Positions 41,905-54,369 of a stretch of DNA of 64,000 nt are shown here, piece after piece. Position numbers and translations under genes: made by a program. The stretch covers positions 15,991,957-16,055,956 of the forward strand of contig OZ024874.1 in assembly GCA_964017185.1 (NCBI GenBank). Direction: 5' to 3'. Below the pieces are notes generated by a model, which saw nothing but the letters and a program-made list of their open reading frames with translations, searched no databases and was not told the DNA's origin. Numbering within the stretch: the first letter of the stretch is position 1; each line of letters starts with the position of its first letter. The DNA comes from Rugalucina vietnamica. Its lineage: Eukaryota; Mollusca; Bivalvia; Lucinida; Lucinidae.

Positions 41905-44900
41905 CTGGAAATAATGAAACAAATGTGTTGACTTTGTGGCAAATCAAATATTATAAGCTAAAATACAGATGAACATAGGCATATGTAAAGGCTGATCAAA
42001 GTGTTTTATGTGCAGATATTTGGAATATTATGGCATACTACATGATTCACTGTAAGTTCAGAAATTTTCGCGCAACTTTTATTTCGCAAATTTTTGTTTT
42101 CCGAATTATTAGGGAGTTCTTGAATTTGCGAGCGAGGACTTGTGCAGTCTATAAAGCTTATAGTAATTCTTTATTAGCGAGAACTTTATTTTTGTGAGGT
42201 CACGAATTTCGCTAATATTAGCAAAAATTAAGTTCTGGCGAACATTTCCGAATTTACTTTTCCTAGCCCTAGCTGCAAAGCCCAAACTTCTGCATTTATT
42301 TCACACACTTTAGCCAGTTCATCAAGGATCTTAGTAAAATACATAACTCCATTTGTTGACTGGATCTGACATGAACTGTTACCACTGTGCTGTAAAGCCA
42401 TCTTTGATCAAAACCAAATATATTTCAATGGATAGAATAACTTGGCAATTAAAACTGTTCCCAGATTATATTGGACACTACACTAAATTTAAAGCTATTA
42501 GAAACGGCAGATATTGCTCTAAATTTGTATTGTTCTAAACTGTTGTCAATTAGCAGCAATCCATAACCCAAAATATATTTCTAATGTTTGGCCATTAACA
42601 CAATGAGAACAGTTTTAATACTGCAGTACCACTAAAATCAGAAATCCAAGACTGGCACTTACAGTTCTTATTTTTGAAAATGTTTAAAATAGGAAGTATT
42701 TGTCTGTAGTATGGAACAAGGGCTTCTCCCACCATATCCGCTGACACGACGAGATGCTGTAAGATTTTTAATGTTGTACAAACCACCTGGGGATTTCTTG
42801 TGTTGAGAGCATCTGAAAAATAGAAACATTATGACAAGATTAATACATCATCATGCAATATAGAAAACCTATCTACAAATATTATTTTTACAGATAAAAA
42901 GCTGAGATTGCTTTATTTTTCACCTTTTGGCTCCAATTGAATAAAAGGTAGATTTTGATTTCATTGACCCAAGCAAAAGTGGTAAAGATATAAATGAGCC
43001 GCATCGTGGGAAAACCAACAATGTGGTTTCCCAACAGGTCCGACACAAACCAGGCTGTACAGTCACAGAATAAAGCTAGAAACTTGAAACTTTGAAATAT
43101 AAGTAGAAGAGGAAATGAACTATCCGAGAGGTGAAAACAAAAGCGCTGATCAGCTTCGCAGTTTCCGCAAAGCTGATCTGCACCTTTGTTTTCGCCAATG
43201 CAGATTGTTGGTTTTCCCATGCGGAGGCTCAAATGCCATAATCAAACATGCTTGGTAAAGCTATTGGCAGTACTGGTTACAGAATATGGCTCGCATATTA
43301 ACTGGTTGAGAGACGCAGATTAATTGAGACACATTTAGTATGCCAACTTTTTTCATGAAAATATACAATAATTATAGTGATCTGATCATACAAAACATTG
43401 TCAGATCTTGGCCTGTCATTATGTCTATAAGTTTGTGGCATTAAAACATTTCGTTACATGCAAGTGTTTCAATGACCCCTCTTGCGTACTTACTTTTAAT
43501 AGGAATGATAAGCTGGGGTATAACAGGCAAAATTTTTGAACCACCATGTTCCAACATGTCATGTACACCTTGCCTGGCAAAGAACTCATATGGGTGACCA
43601 GTTTCACAGAGACCATCATAGAATAATGGCAGGTAGTGGTGGTAATCTAACTTCTCAATCTCCACCTAGAAAAAATCAGATTTATGTGAAATAGTTATAG
43701 TATATAAGACAGCTACAGGCTTAAAGTTTTGATATATCAAAACATAACAGATGACAAAAAGTGATCTATGAACAAAACCATTATCAGAGTGGAATTGGAA
43801 TATCACAAAAAATTTGTGCAAATTATTTTCTAATGTTTAATAAATCACTTTTCTTTTATTTGATATAAAGAAGATTAACTATTTGAAACATGTAAAAACA
43901 AACTATAAATTTCATAAAATATTTGTAACAATTATTTCCAAGATTGAAAAATTATTCACTTTTGAAACAGCGTGTAGTTAATAATTTAGGGATTTTTTGG
44001 GAAGGGGCTCTAGGGCCTTTCTGATTGGGAAATTTAGCGACGTAAACCATGAATTTGAGAAATTTTCAAAAAGTTCATCGTTGATAACATTTTAAAATGT
44101 GACCTAGCTTATAAGGGTATTTCATTTAGAACCATTAAATAATAACTTATAATCAAACCTAAACTCCATTTCAAACAGAAAAGTTTGAATTTCACAATGT
44201 ATGGAACTGTTGAAAATTATTTTCAGGTTTGATTGGGAATTTTTTTCTTCAAATTGGGAAAAAAGCAACCTAAATTGCATTGGGAATGGGGCCTTATTTC
44301 GGGCCATGAGGCACCAAAAAAAAGTCCCTGTAATTTCACACTCCCAATACCTACCTTCCATGCAATTTTGTTGCCTTTAGTGTCATGTTCTAATGCAATA
44401 GGGAAGTCTCCTCTCTCATAAAATTTTCTGAAGGCAGTGGGACCTGACGGTTTAGATTGGAAAGCACCTGCTTTTGGAGGTTTCTCTATCTGAAATTATA
44501 ACAGATTGAACAGTTAAACTATTAAGTATTTACTATGTTTGAAACAATGCTGGTACCCCTTAAATCAGTTATAAATGATATGTTACAAAAAAGTTGGCAC
44601 AACATATACCGAAAAAGAAACAAACTACCACTGGTGTGACAAGTTTTCATAGTTTTCATTTATTGAAATGTGAAACTTGACCATCAACCAGATTGCTTGT
44701 TTGAATGTATCTTTCAGTAATGTAATTTGACACACTTTTAAGTTTATGAATCTGCCATTTTGAGACCTGCAATTATAGATTTTTGCCAAAGGCTAATCGT
44801 TAAAAGTAATTACCAACTCTTAACTTTTATATCTAAGTAATTAAACTAAAGGAAAACTTGTGGGTGTTTAGAGATTACTGTGTCTGCTTTTGGGGGGGTA

Positions 44901-46266
44901 CCATACCCTATTTTTCTGTCATGTTTCTTATGACCAGTTCGGGAAAGGTGCAAATTCATTAACGTTGAGGAATTTGTTTACAGTTAACGAATTCATTAAC
45001 TTGAGTTAATCAATTCGTTAGCTTTGACCCTTATTTTTAGTTTGTTTGTTTCTTTTTTTATCAGCATCAAAATATCCATTCCTGTACTGATTTAATTTCA
45101 TTTTCATGAAATTAAGCTAAAAATGAAACTTTTTGTCCATGCAAATGAAATTCTGTCCAAGCATTCAAAAAGTTATGCTAAACAAACAGGGTTTTTGGTA
45201 CCTGTTTATGGCCCCGATTTGGTCATCTGTTGGCTGCCATTTTCTAACGCATGATCAGAATTTCATTGGCTTGGACATAAAATGATTTAGCTTTTTATGA
45301 AAATAAAATAAAATTACAGCAGGTTTTAAAATTTGATGCTGATTTTTTAAAAATCATAAATAAGGGTCAAAAGTTAATGAATTTGTAAACTCGAGTTAAC
45401 AAATTTGTACCTTTACCAAACTGTGACACTTTCCACATGAATGGCATATCATCTTTTTTTCTAACTCTTTTCATACATAATAGTCAAATTGTGGCGGTTA
45501 AATGTACCGATGTACTGTGTTTACCGAGTATCAATTTCTAACCATTACCACAGGAGCTGTGAAATTATGACTTGTTCAAGTCCACAACAAAAGGCGCCCT
45601 GGCTGAGGATTGAACCCGGGACCTCTGGGACCAGAGTCAACCACACTACCCCTGTGCCAGACCGCTCCACAATAGAATTGTGAACTATATGTCAATGAAA
45701 GAGAGGCACTCAGAACACATATTTTAATACAACTGGCACATTTGAATTGACGTGTGAAATGCTCTTGGGCTGTTCCAAAACTGACTTCAGAAGAGATCAC
45801 AGAGAGAATATTTGCTTAATGCTGGGTAACTTCATCACTCAGACAAATAGACTTTAAGGCGACCTCCCAAATGCAAAATAAATACAGTGTGACTATTACT
45901 CAGAAGATAATTATGCGTGAAAATACAAGAAATACACATACCAGAGAAGAACCCCACTACCTGAGAGACCATGCAATTCTGTCATTATGACATCGATTCA
46001 CCGATTCAAATTCACAACTGATCCTTGACACATCCCCCCACCAAATAAACTAGCCCATCATAAAATTCGGAGACAAACAACAATGGCTGTCATTTTTGTT
46101 TCATACAATTACTTCCAATCTGACCCACCTGAACATTTTTCGCATATGATCGAGTTGAAAATCCTTGTGTTGTGCATTCTGACTTTTGTTGCAGTTTTTG
46201 ATAACCAAAGCCTTTCTTCTGCTCCATAGGTTGCTGAATCTGTTGCTGCATCATTTTCGTAGACAT
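41744..46266 (-). CDS. PACRG: PACRG (complete, five exons, 251 aa)
   Basis: Parkin co-regulated gene product. It is a small helical-repeat protein that, with FAP20, forms the inner junction joining A and B tubules of ciliary doublet microtubules (family knowledge). Five exons (46129-46266, 44355-44489, 43494-43665, 42663-42812, 41744-41904) join in phase with consensus GT/AG borders to give 251 aa, close to the 257 aa of the human short form. From exon 2 onward it is near-identical in pattern to vertebrates: [98 protein letters not shown] and [10 protein letters not shown] at the stop. The N-terminal 46 residues are Q/K-rich and divergent, as usual for the family. No PRKN exon is seen upstream, where vertebrates have it head-to-head. 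Confidence 0.97.
42663..42812 (-). CDS. PACRG: PACRG exon 4
   Basis: 150 nt: [20 protein letters not shown] then [20 protein letters not shown] and [10 protein letters not shown]. Acceptor tttttcag, donor GTAAGT. Confidence 0.97.
42995..43231. mobile_element. MITE family A, copy 8
   Basis: Intact TIRs and hairpin, in PACRG intron 3, more than 180 bp from either exon. Confidence 0.92.
43494..43665 (-). CDS. PACRG: PACRG exon 3
   Basis: 172 nt: [20 protein letters not shown] then [20 protein letters not shown] and [12 protein letters not shown]. Acceptor ttctag, donor GTAAGT. Confidence 0.97.
43987..44330. mobile_element. MITE family F, copy 2
   Basis: Matches 29905-30257 through 'gaaggggctctagggccttt', 'gcgacgtaaa', 'tttgattgggaatttttttc' and 'gtccctgtaa'. 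It lies in PACRG intron 2. Confidence 0.8.
44355..44489 (-). CDS. PACRG: PACRG exon 2
   Basis: 45 codons: [20 protein letters not shown] then [20 protein letters not shown] and KIAWK. Acceptor atttcag, donor GTAGGT. A family F MITE ends 24 bp from the donor. Confidence 0.96.
45588..45668 (-). mobile_element. tRNA-derived SINE head
   Basis: The minus strand reads 'gtagtgtggttgactctggt' ... 'gtcccgggttcaatcctcag', tRNA-like A and B boxes. PACRG intron 1. Confidence 0.7.
46129..46266 (-). CDS. PACRG: PACRG exon 1
   Basis: 46 codons from [20 protein letters not shown] to SYAKNVQ, donor GTGGGT. The ATG is the first start in the frame of the spliced product. The N-terminus is glutamine-rich and not conserved, so this start is supported by splice phase rather than by similarity. 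Confidence 0.85.
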
Positions 46267-46678
46267 GTTGCCTTTATTGTTCAGTCAGTCACTGTCCTAT
46301 CAGCTGAAAAATAAAGGTTCAAAAGTCTTTTCTACCGAATAAACAACATGGATAAAACCTCACACTGTTTTGTGTAGTCAAGCAACTGTGAAAGTGCCCG
46401 GATAATCAACTCGATTTACCTTCGTTGTCATGAGCAACACTTCCGGCCCCTTGATTACCGAACCGAATCAAATGTTTGATGTAGCGGACCGCTTCGGTCT
46501 TTTAGTTTTTTGTTTTCTTTTTACTCCCATCAATCAATTTCTGATTATTCTTGGGAGGTGTACGTTGTACACTCCGGTGTGTTTTGCAGGATGAGCCTAC
46601 ATGCACGAGGATAGAACCTGTGTATGGATCTTTAACCTGCGCAGGGGATGACTGTCCCTGCACAGGGGGCCTCCAGTT

Positions 46679-47073
46679 GGTACGTGGACAATTCGGACCT
46701 TGGCTAATTCGGACCTGATTCGGACCTCAGCTGTGGACAATTCGGACCTTGGCTAATTCGGACCTCGACTAATGGTCAGTTCGGACCCCGCAAAATCGAG
46801 GTCCGAATTAGCAAAGGTCCGAATCGAATTAAGGTCCGAATTAGCCATTGTCTGAATCGGATTAAGGTCCGAATTAGCCAATGTCAGAATCTGTTTGATG
46901 CCCGAATTAATCACATGTGAAACAGAAATAAGGTCCGAATCAGCAAATGCTTGAATTGATTCAAGATGGAAGAATTGCCTGTGTCTTCAAATCATTAAAA
47001 TAAAAATTCATTGTAGTACATGTACTCATGCCATTATTTCAAGTAGTATTCGCGAGTGAAATACTTTGTTTTG

Positions 47074-47119
<46 letters not shown>

Positions 47120-47818
47120 TGTGGCTTAGCATCCCAGTCAACAGCTATGGCTATGTCGAGACGTTGCCTCCATTTTGTAGAACATTTACCCAACATTACG
47201 ATGTCATGACATCCAATATAACCACGCAAGTAAACACAAGGGCTGATATGTATGGATGGTTAGACTTTAACCACTTTTCCAGGGAAAAGACCTCTTCTGA
47301 GCGGTTAACCAGTGATCAGACGGCCAGTCAGAAGTGAATAAGCTTTGTCTGTAGGCTCAAGCAGCCCATCTGTTACCTAAGGGTACTTTGTGTTTTGCAG
47401 TTCACGATCGTCTGGTGTATGAGAATAGTCAGCGCAAACCGCAATTTTACCTTATGGAATGCGAGACCGCATGAAATCAGTAAATGATGGCTCGGTTTTA
47501 ATCTGAACGCAGTTTTCTTTGTGGAAAATACATAATGCAAAGGTCCGAAATGACCAATGGAAAAGGTCCGAATTGACCAACGGAAAAGGTCCGAATTGAC
47601 CAATTGAAAAGGTCCGAATTGACCAACAGAAAAGGTCCGAATTGACCAAAGAATTTTTATTTTTGAGGTCCGAATTGACCAATAAAAAAGGGTCCGAATT
47701 GACCAGTGGCCGGGGTCCTAATTGACCAGTGGTCGAGGTCCGAATTGACTAGGGCCGAATTTTTTAGGGTCCGAATTGACTAGGGCCGAATTAGCCAAGG
47801 TCCGAATTGTCCATAATT
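46679..47818. mobile_element. Foldback element built of GGTCCGAATT arrays, 9-bp target duplication
   Basis: CCTCCAGTT lies at 46670-46678 and 47819-47827. The TIRs share TGGACAATTCGGACCTTGGC + TAATTCGG. Both ends are arrays of 10-25-bp units ('aggtccgaattagccaa' at the left, 'aaaggtccgaattgaccaa' at the right, about 10 or more units each). The arrays face each other around ~600 bp of middle sequence that contains an (ATTG)n tract and no transposase. A 9-bp duplication fits a MULE-mobilised element (inference). Confidence 0.88.
47071..47119. repeat. (ATTG)n microsatellite
   Basis: About 12 tandem ATTG units inside the foldback element. Confidence 0.95.
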
Positions 47819-48603
47819 CCTCCAGTTAACGTCCCGATCCGAAGGACGGCGCACTGTATCATGTCATTCCTGTAAATCACACGAAGGGAAGCGTGTTCGG
47901 ACCAACAAATTTTCCTCGCCGCCGGCGGGGATCGAACCCGGGACCTCTAGCACAAGAAGCCAGTGCGCTTACCACTCGGCTACCTCGCTTTTAAAAATAG
48001 TTTTGGTCGAGTTGCGTTTCGGCATCGCTCGTTTCGATCTGGTTTGTTTCTGCCTCTGTTTCGGTCTGAATTTTTTCGGCTCTGAGAATGCATAATGCAG
48101 ATGAAGAGTGCAACCTTCACAAGTGAGACCATTGAATATTCCTCCAGTTATTCCAATTCAGAATATTTCACTCGCCAAATTTAGAACAATGTCCATGTCA
48201 TGGGTGACTTCGACTTCAGAGATATTGTTCGGCCAGATAGGCGCAATAAACAAGGTTCTTCACTTAACATGTCTGAAGGTGCAATGTTGATAGAAATCAT
48301 CAGTGATCATGACTTGGCGCAGGTAGTGCACTTCCCCCACAAGAGGACAAAGCACATTGGATTTGATTCCCGGACAATTTGTTGATATTCATTCCACCGA
48401 CCGGCTTAGTGATCATGATATTGTCTCTGAAACGTTGAAAAAAGTTATTCCCCCATTAAGACACATAAGAATAAGGTGTATAAATATCAGAATCCACGAA
48501 AGCTGATGCACTTAAATTTGCAAAGGAGAAATATTTCAATGGTTACTCATGTACATTGTCGATTCAAGAAAACTTAAATGTGATCACATTCTTTATTCAA
48601 AGG

Positions 48604-50228
48604 TACAAGTAGGCAGAGATCAGGAAAAGGCGCAATCAGAAAAAGATTCCCACTCCAAAAACCGAGGTGGGAAAAAACCAAACTAACAATCAGGTACTTA
48701 TAACATACAAACATATCGTAAGCCGAATGAGCAGCTATTTTCCCAATAGGTGGCCACTCAGTTACCTTAACTTAACTAAAAATATGAAAACATACATAAG
48801 GCGCCAATAGCATAAATTTTTTAAACACCAAGACATAAAACAAAAAGAACCACCACAGAAGTATCGCCTTGGAACGATCAGTAACACAAAGTTACTGGCG
48901 GGCTTAAATCGATTTTACATGGCCATAACCTCACCCTCAGCTTCCCCAGTGGTTTATAACATTTAGTTAGTTCTTCTCTCCTCGTGGTGAATCTCTAACT
49001 AGTCAATGAATCATCAAGAACAAACAAATAAATCATGATAAACATCCTGATCAATCAAAAACCAGGACTCACAGATTCAGTAAGCTGCCCGACGATGGAG
49101 ATCTCTGGGCGCCGAATAGCTTATTAACTCCGGAGCAAAAGAAAAGCATCAAGAATCAGCGGATGAACACATTCTATCAAAAGGTACAAATAGGCAAAGA
49201 TCTAGTCGCTCAAAATTCCCCAGTCACACAGTTAACATAGAATCTGAATCAGAATGTTTTACTGGTGACACTTCAAATGACAATATTTCACCAGGGGGTT
49301 CGCATGGGGGAGAAATTAGTCCCTAGAACGCACAAGCGAAGCGAACTTGGACACACAATAATCTGACATTTGAGCGGTGGAAAACAGTGAATAACCTCTA
49401 TACTAGTAGATGGTATCTGAAATGTCACGGGGAGATAAGGTCATATGTAAGAATTCTGGCTTTCCCCTTCATAAGTCGATTATCCGTCCTCATTTTCTTG
49501 AGAGTTTCTCACTTGAGTTGTTCAAGAATGCCAGTCATACTTCCTCGAAAGTATACTTCGGATAGCATGAGTTGTATGTAATTAACTTGGTTGGTGATTT
49601 TAGTGGTTCTGCAGTGGTTATTTTTGTTTGGTTTAAACTTTATTTCAATTGTATAGATACAATATACATTATAGACAATGGTACATAATGACAATAACAG
49701 ATATACAATAAGGATTCGGAAGGAAGTCTTGCGACTTTTGTAATCCGTTTCCCAATCGTTCAAAAGTATGTAAAATTCAAACCCATGACTTGATATATGT
49801 ATTATTCACAAATTAATATTACTTCAAATACAGCTTTAAAAATTATATAAAGACAGTACAAAAATTTTAATATTTAAGTAGTAGTTAGTTTAAATTTATG
49901 GGCATTTTTCAAAAAAGGCAGAATCAGAAAAACTTTTCATCATGGTCTTGAAAGAATGTGGCATATCACACTAAATCGTGTATCTGCTGTTTTATGTCTT
50001 GGTGTTTAAATTTTTTGTGCTGTTGGCGCATTATGTATGTTTTCATATTGTTAGTTAAGTTGAGGTAACTGAGTGGCCACCTATTGGGAAAATAGCTGCT
50101 CATTCGGCTTACGATATGTTTTCATGGTATAAGTACCTTATTGTTAATTTAGTTTTTTTTCCGATCTCGGTTTTTGGAGTGAGAATCTTTTTCTGATTGC
50201 GCCTTTTCCTGATCTTTGCCTACTTGTA
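48604..50228. mobile_element. Long-inverted-repeat element in LINE
   Basis: The left arm from 48604 (TACAAGTAGGCAGAGATCAG ... 'ggaaaaggcgcaatcagaaa' ... 'taagccgaatgagcagctat') is mirrored by a right arm ending at 50228. The arms are about 240-260 bp. The interior (48860-49970) has no recognised ORF. A related 'atcgtaagccaagtgagcag' block occurs at 36855-36895. Confidence 0.8.
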
Positions 50229-50413
50229 CATTTTTAAGGCTAATCCAAGAGATTTCTATCGTTACATAAACAGTCAGAAAAAATGTTCAAGGTATCTCCA
50301 CTTTGTAAAAGAGCAATGGAAGTGGTCTTGCTGAATCATATTTTGAAAAGGCTGGTGAATTCAATGGTCGGTTCACGGATGTGTTCAACAAAACTTATTG
50401 TGCGTTCAAATAG

Positions 50414-51419
50414 TATACTTAGAAAAACAATTGAGGGATATGGTTTTTGTTTCGATTTCATTGCTAAAGGTATAATTTTTTCTACCCAAATAATTAATAG
50501 ATATATGGCAGAACCATCACTGTGCAAAGATTCCATAAAATTTTCGCGTTGCCTGGAAGCGCTTCTCGCAGACTTGCAGAAATGATGGAACACCCCTAAA
50601 ATTAAAGTTTTTATTGCTCCCTAGTCTATCCAAATCTTTCATTCACCCCCTCTTACTGGTTCATCCAAATGCAAAACTGTTCTGATAATCGAAATGGCGA
50701 CACTTTTATGTCTAAAACGCACTTTGGGGAATTTTCAGAAATCTGTGATTTTTGGTAAAAAACACATTTTTTAACCAAAAATTTTTTTTTCGTTTAAAAT
50801 GTTTTCCTTTGCATTGTGAGTATGAAACTGAAATCCGTTTTTGAATGCGCGCTCTGGTTTTCTTAAAACAGCGTTTTTTAAAACGTGTTGTCAAATTTTT
50901 AATCACGTAATGCAAATTCCCATTAAGGTAATGTTCAGATCTTTAGCAAATGTTTTGAAACGCTGTAAAATCTAAACTAATGCCCGTAACTCAAATCGGT
51001 TTTCTGTATCGAACTCGCAGCTTAAAGGGCAACGTTTTAAGCGAAAAAAAAATTTTGGTAAAAAATCGTGTTTTTAACCAAAAATCACAGATTTCTGAAA
51101 TTTTCCCAATATGCATTTAAGACATAAAAGTACCGGCATTTCGATTATCAAAACAGTTTTGCAGCTGAATGAACCAGTAAAAGGGGAGAAATGGCAGAAC
51201 TGGATAGGGTAGGCAACAGTTGAAACTTCAATTTCAGGGGTGTTCCAACGTTTCTGCAAGTCTGCGAGAGGCACATCCAGGCAACGCAAAAATTTTATGG
51301 AATCTTTGCGCAGTGATGGTTCTGCTACATATCTATTAATTATTTGGGTAGAAAAAAATATACCTTTAGCAATGAAATCGAAACAAAAACCATATCCCTC
51401 AATTGTTTTTCTAAGTATA
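50414..51419. mobile_element. Long-inverted-repeat element in LINE (about 350-bp arms)
   Basis: TATACTTAGAAAAACAATTG + 'agggatatgg' at the left is mirrored at 51419. Arms 50414-50768 and 51066-51419 match through 'cagaaccatcactg', 'ccataaaattt', 'gttgcctgga' and 'cagaaatctgtgatttttgg'. Only ~300 bp separates the arms. The 121-aa minus-strand ORF over the right arm has no recognised domain. Confidence 0.85.
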
Positions 51420-52432
51420 TGTCTCATTTGGATGAACATTAGCTTTTGTCAGCCAGGCAACATGCATTCAGGAAATCCCATAGCCGTGAAACTCACTTAG
51501 CTACAGTGATAGATGATTGGGCAAATATCTTAAACAATCAAGGTCAGGTTGATACATTTATCTTGAATTGTTCAGTTATGGAATTGGAGGGGAGACAATT
51601 AATTGGATTAATGCTTGCCCGTGCTACAGACAACCAAGATTTGTGGTTAATGGTGTTAAATCAGACTGGAATCTTGTTGTATCTGATATTCCTCAGGGCA
51701 CCGTTCTTGGTCTCTTGTTGTTCTCGTTACATATAAATGATATTACTTCCGACATTGAATCGGAAATTAGACTCTTGTTTGTTATCGTGAAATTAAGAAT
51801 GTGGAGGATACGGTGAAACTTCAGTAGGATATTGATCGTTTATGTAGTTGAGCCCGGAAATGGGGTATGAAATTCCAACCCGTCAAGTGCAACATGACAG
51901 AGCTGACGAACAAACGGACTAGTAAAATTCACAAATTCTAAATTTGTAAGGGGGCTTATTGGTGAACATGGCCTTTCGGCTGGCTTGAATTTTTATTCAA
52001 GAAATAACACGCTTGCCAGTGGATTCGCATAGACTTTTTCAGAAACACAGTTACTTCCATATTAGAACGTACAGGCTTCCAAACAAAATGGCACTTTGTT
52101 GACAGAAGAACACGGTATGCGACATCCTTTCTAATTGTTTTGCTATTGTTCAACAATTGTAAAATCTGGCATTTGTCTAAATGTATCCCTGTTTATTTCC
52201 CTTTATGGTAGTAAATCCCGGGTAGTAAATTTAAGTCAATTCATATCGAAATAAAAATGGACCCAGACAAATGAACTTTTTGTCGTTTATTACCGATTTT
52301 CCCCTTAATAGAATACGTGATCGAAAATGAAAGCCAAGATAATGTAGTCGAAAGAAACGCACATAAATAATTTCACAACCTTTTAAAAAGTATCCAGGTA
52401 TTTCATTTACAGCGCACCTGGCTTCTAAATAT

Positions 52433-53093
52433 CCAGGACAGTTACGCCTGGTTCCATGTTAGAACTTATACCACAGGTACAAAGCCACTGAAGATCCGGC
52501 CGGTAACCAATGTGTAGCAACGATTTTATCAACGCTCGTGCATAGGCCTATCAACCTAACAGCCTGGTAAAAGGCAACTTTCTCTATTATTTCGCATCAA
52601 ATCTACATATTTCCACAAGGCATCGATTGTTAGATAATTAATGAATATTTATATTGAAAAGGGAAAGAAATGAAACTGATTAGTAACAAAACGAGATGAA
52701 AATCGAGACAATTTTCTACATTCATTTTCAATGATAGGTAAGAACAAAACAAAACAACACAGAGGCTGATATATGCAGGACAGTTACGCCTGGTTCCACA
52801 TTTGTACTTATACCACAGATACAAAGCCACTGAAGCTCCGGCTGGTAACCAATACGTAACAACGATTTTAGCAACGCTCGTGCATGCGTCTGTCAACCTA
52901 GCTGTCGCCTGCTAAAAACCATCTTTCTCTATTATTTCGCATCAAATCTACCTATTTTCACAAAGCAGTGGTTGTTAGATAATTAATAAATAAATATATA
53001 TTGGAAAAGGAAAGAAATGAAACTGATTAGTAACAAAACGAGATGAAAATCGAGACATTTTTTTTACTTTCGTTTTCAATGATAGAAAAGAAC
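52433..53093. repeat. Direct tandem duplication, ~341-bp period
   Basis: 52433-52751 and 52774-53093 share 'ggacagttacgcctggttcc', 'caaagccactgaag', 'tctattatttcgcatcaaat' and 'aaatgaaactgattagtaac' + 'aaaacgagatgaaaatcgag'. No recognised coding. Confidence 0.85.
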
Positions 53094-53179
53094 AGAATAA
53101 AACGCCCTTCTCTGGGCGATTTGCAGAAAAAATGTAACTCCTGCAAAAGCTAAAAGAAAACTGGTAGTGCAAAAATTAG

Positions 53180-53440
53180 ATCTAAATTTGAAAACTTAAG
53201 AAGGGAAATCAAAGCTGATGTAAGGAAGCAGCATGACCTGTATGTCAATATTGGTGGGGGATGTTAAGGCTAATCCCAAGGATTTTTATAGGTATATAAA
53301 TAGTCAGAGGAACGATACCAAAGGCATTCCCCTTTTGAAAAAGAAAAATGGAAGTGGTATTGCTCAATCAGATTTCAAAAAAGCAGAAAAATTCAATGGT
53401 CAGTTCACAGATGTATTCACCAAAACGGTACACAACTAAC
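53180..53440 (+). mobile_element. LINE ORF2 fragment
   Basis: Open stretch VKANPKDFYRYINSQRNDTK then GIPLLKKKNGSGIAQSDFKK and AEKFNGQFTDVFTKT. This is the region between endonuclease and RT of CR1/L2-like LINEs, preceded by LRREIKADVRKQHDLYV-like sequence with frame breaks. It is paralogous to 50234-50395. Confidence 0.82.
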
Positions 53441-53444
53441 TCCC

Positions 53445-54243
53445 ACTTCTGGTTAGGTCGGCCCCATTCATGGATGAAATTGTTGTTAATAGTTCCTTAG
53501 AAAAAATTCTGCTGGCTTCTTCAAAGGTGAGTGTCTCACTCCTGGGTGTTAATTTGTGGATACAATTGATTTTATTTTTTTTAATTTGATACATAATCTA
53601 CCAATTTAAGGTATTATATGATATCATGGAGGACTATATCTTCTGCGTGGAAGCGACAAAAGGTCATGGTGGAACACTGCGATCTTCCGTTCTACTTGTG
53701 TGTGTGTTCAAGTTTGTGAAAAACTGTATCGGTCATGGTGTGTGAATTTATTAATCTCTTTTTGAAGAGCTCTGGTGCTGAATTTATCAATCTGTGGTAA
53801 TTTATTAGTCAGTGAATTGTGGAACTTTGCACAGTGCTGTGAATGAGGCCTATTTTGCATTGTTTTCAATGGGAGCCATCCAGGATTGTCTGTAACCAAA
53901 AGAGCGAAGAGCGAATGGAACGAAACGATCGTTGAATTGCGGTTCGGTATAACTTACAGTATGCTGTTGGATTTTACTGCCGTTGGACTTTACATTAAAA
54001 AAAGAACTTCCGGCGAAATTCGCCGATCGAAAGCGCAATGTCAATTTATTCCATCTGTAGATGCCAAGCGCAAAAAGTTTCTAATTTGCTGAGCTCTGTC
54101 AGCAAGCTAAGATGTTCACCAAACGGAGTGCTAGTTGACAACTTTGGTCTACTTGATAAAATAGGTGAAATTCCTTGTTTCTTCTACTTCACCTTTCATC
54201 CAGGTTGCACAGACGCTTGCTGTGCTTTGAACAAGTTAAAGCT
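53445..54243. other. No recognised gene
   Basis: No coding or repeat feature that I can name between the LINE fragment and the MULE transposon. Confidence 0.5.
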
Positions 54244-54252
54244 TTACAAAAA

Positions 54253-54369
54253 GGCAGTGTCTCCCCGTCCGGTACCGGGCAAATTAGGCTAAAGTCTCCT
54301 TGTCTGGCAATGCCGGACGCCGAGCCTATCCTCACTGGAATGGCTCCGTGTCCGGCACTACATTTTTCT
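54253..54369. repeat. MULE left terminal inverted repeat
   Basis: 117 bp, matching the complement of 60844-60960 with few mismatches. Confidence 0.93.

Larger units (their letters stand above)
46535..47993 (-). mobile_element. tRNA-derived SINE split by a foldback element
   Basis: The head on the minus strand is 'gcgaggtagccgagtggtaa' + 'gcgcactggcttc', with B box GGGTTCGATCCCC at 47928-47944. The body continues leftward across 46679-47818 into 46535-46678 ('gggaggtgtacgttgtacac', 'ggatctttaacctgcgcagg'). The split point carries the 9-bp duplication CCTCCAGTT. Confidence 0.85.
48120..51830 (+). mobile_element. Decayed LINE (endonuclease and RT pieces) interrupted by two inserts
   Basis: Order along the plus strand: endonuclease-like motifs HVMGDFDFRDIV (GDFN-type, about 48194), IEIISDHDLAQVV, FDSRTI and SDHDIVS (about 48410); then KANPRDFYRYINSQK and EFNGRFTDVFNKT (50237-50395); then ETHLATVIDDWANIL and SDIPQGTVLG..LFSLHINDI (51490-51760), the latter being the PQG block of reverse transcriptase. 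It is full of stops and frameshifts. It is interrupted by 48604-50228 and 50414-51419. Confidence 0.8.
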
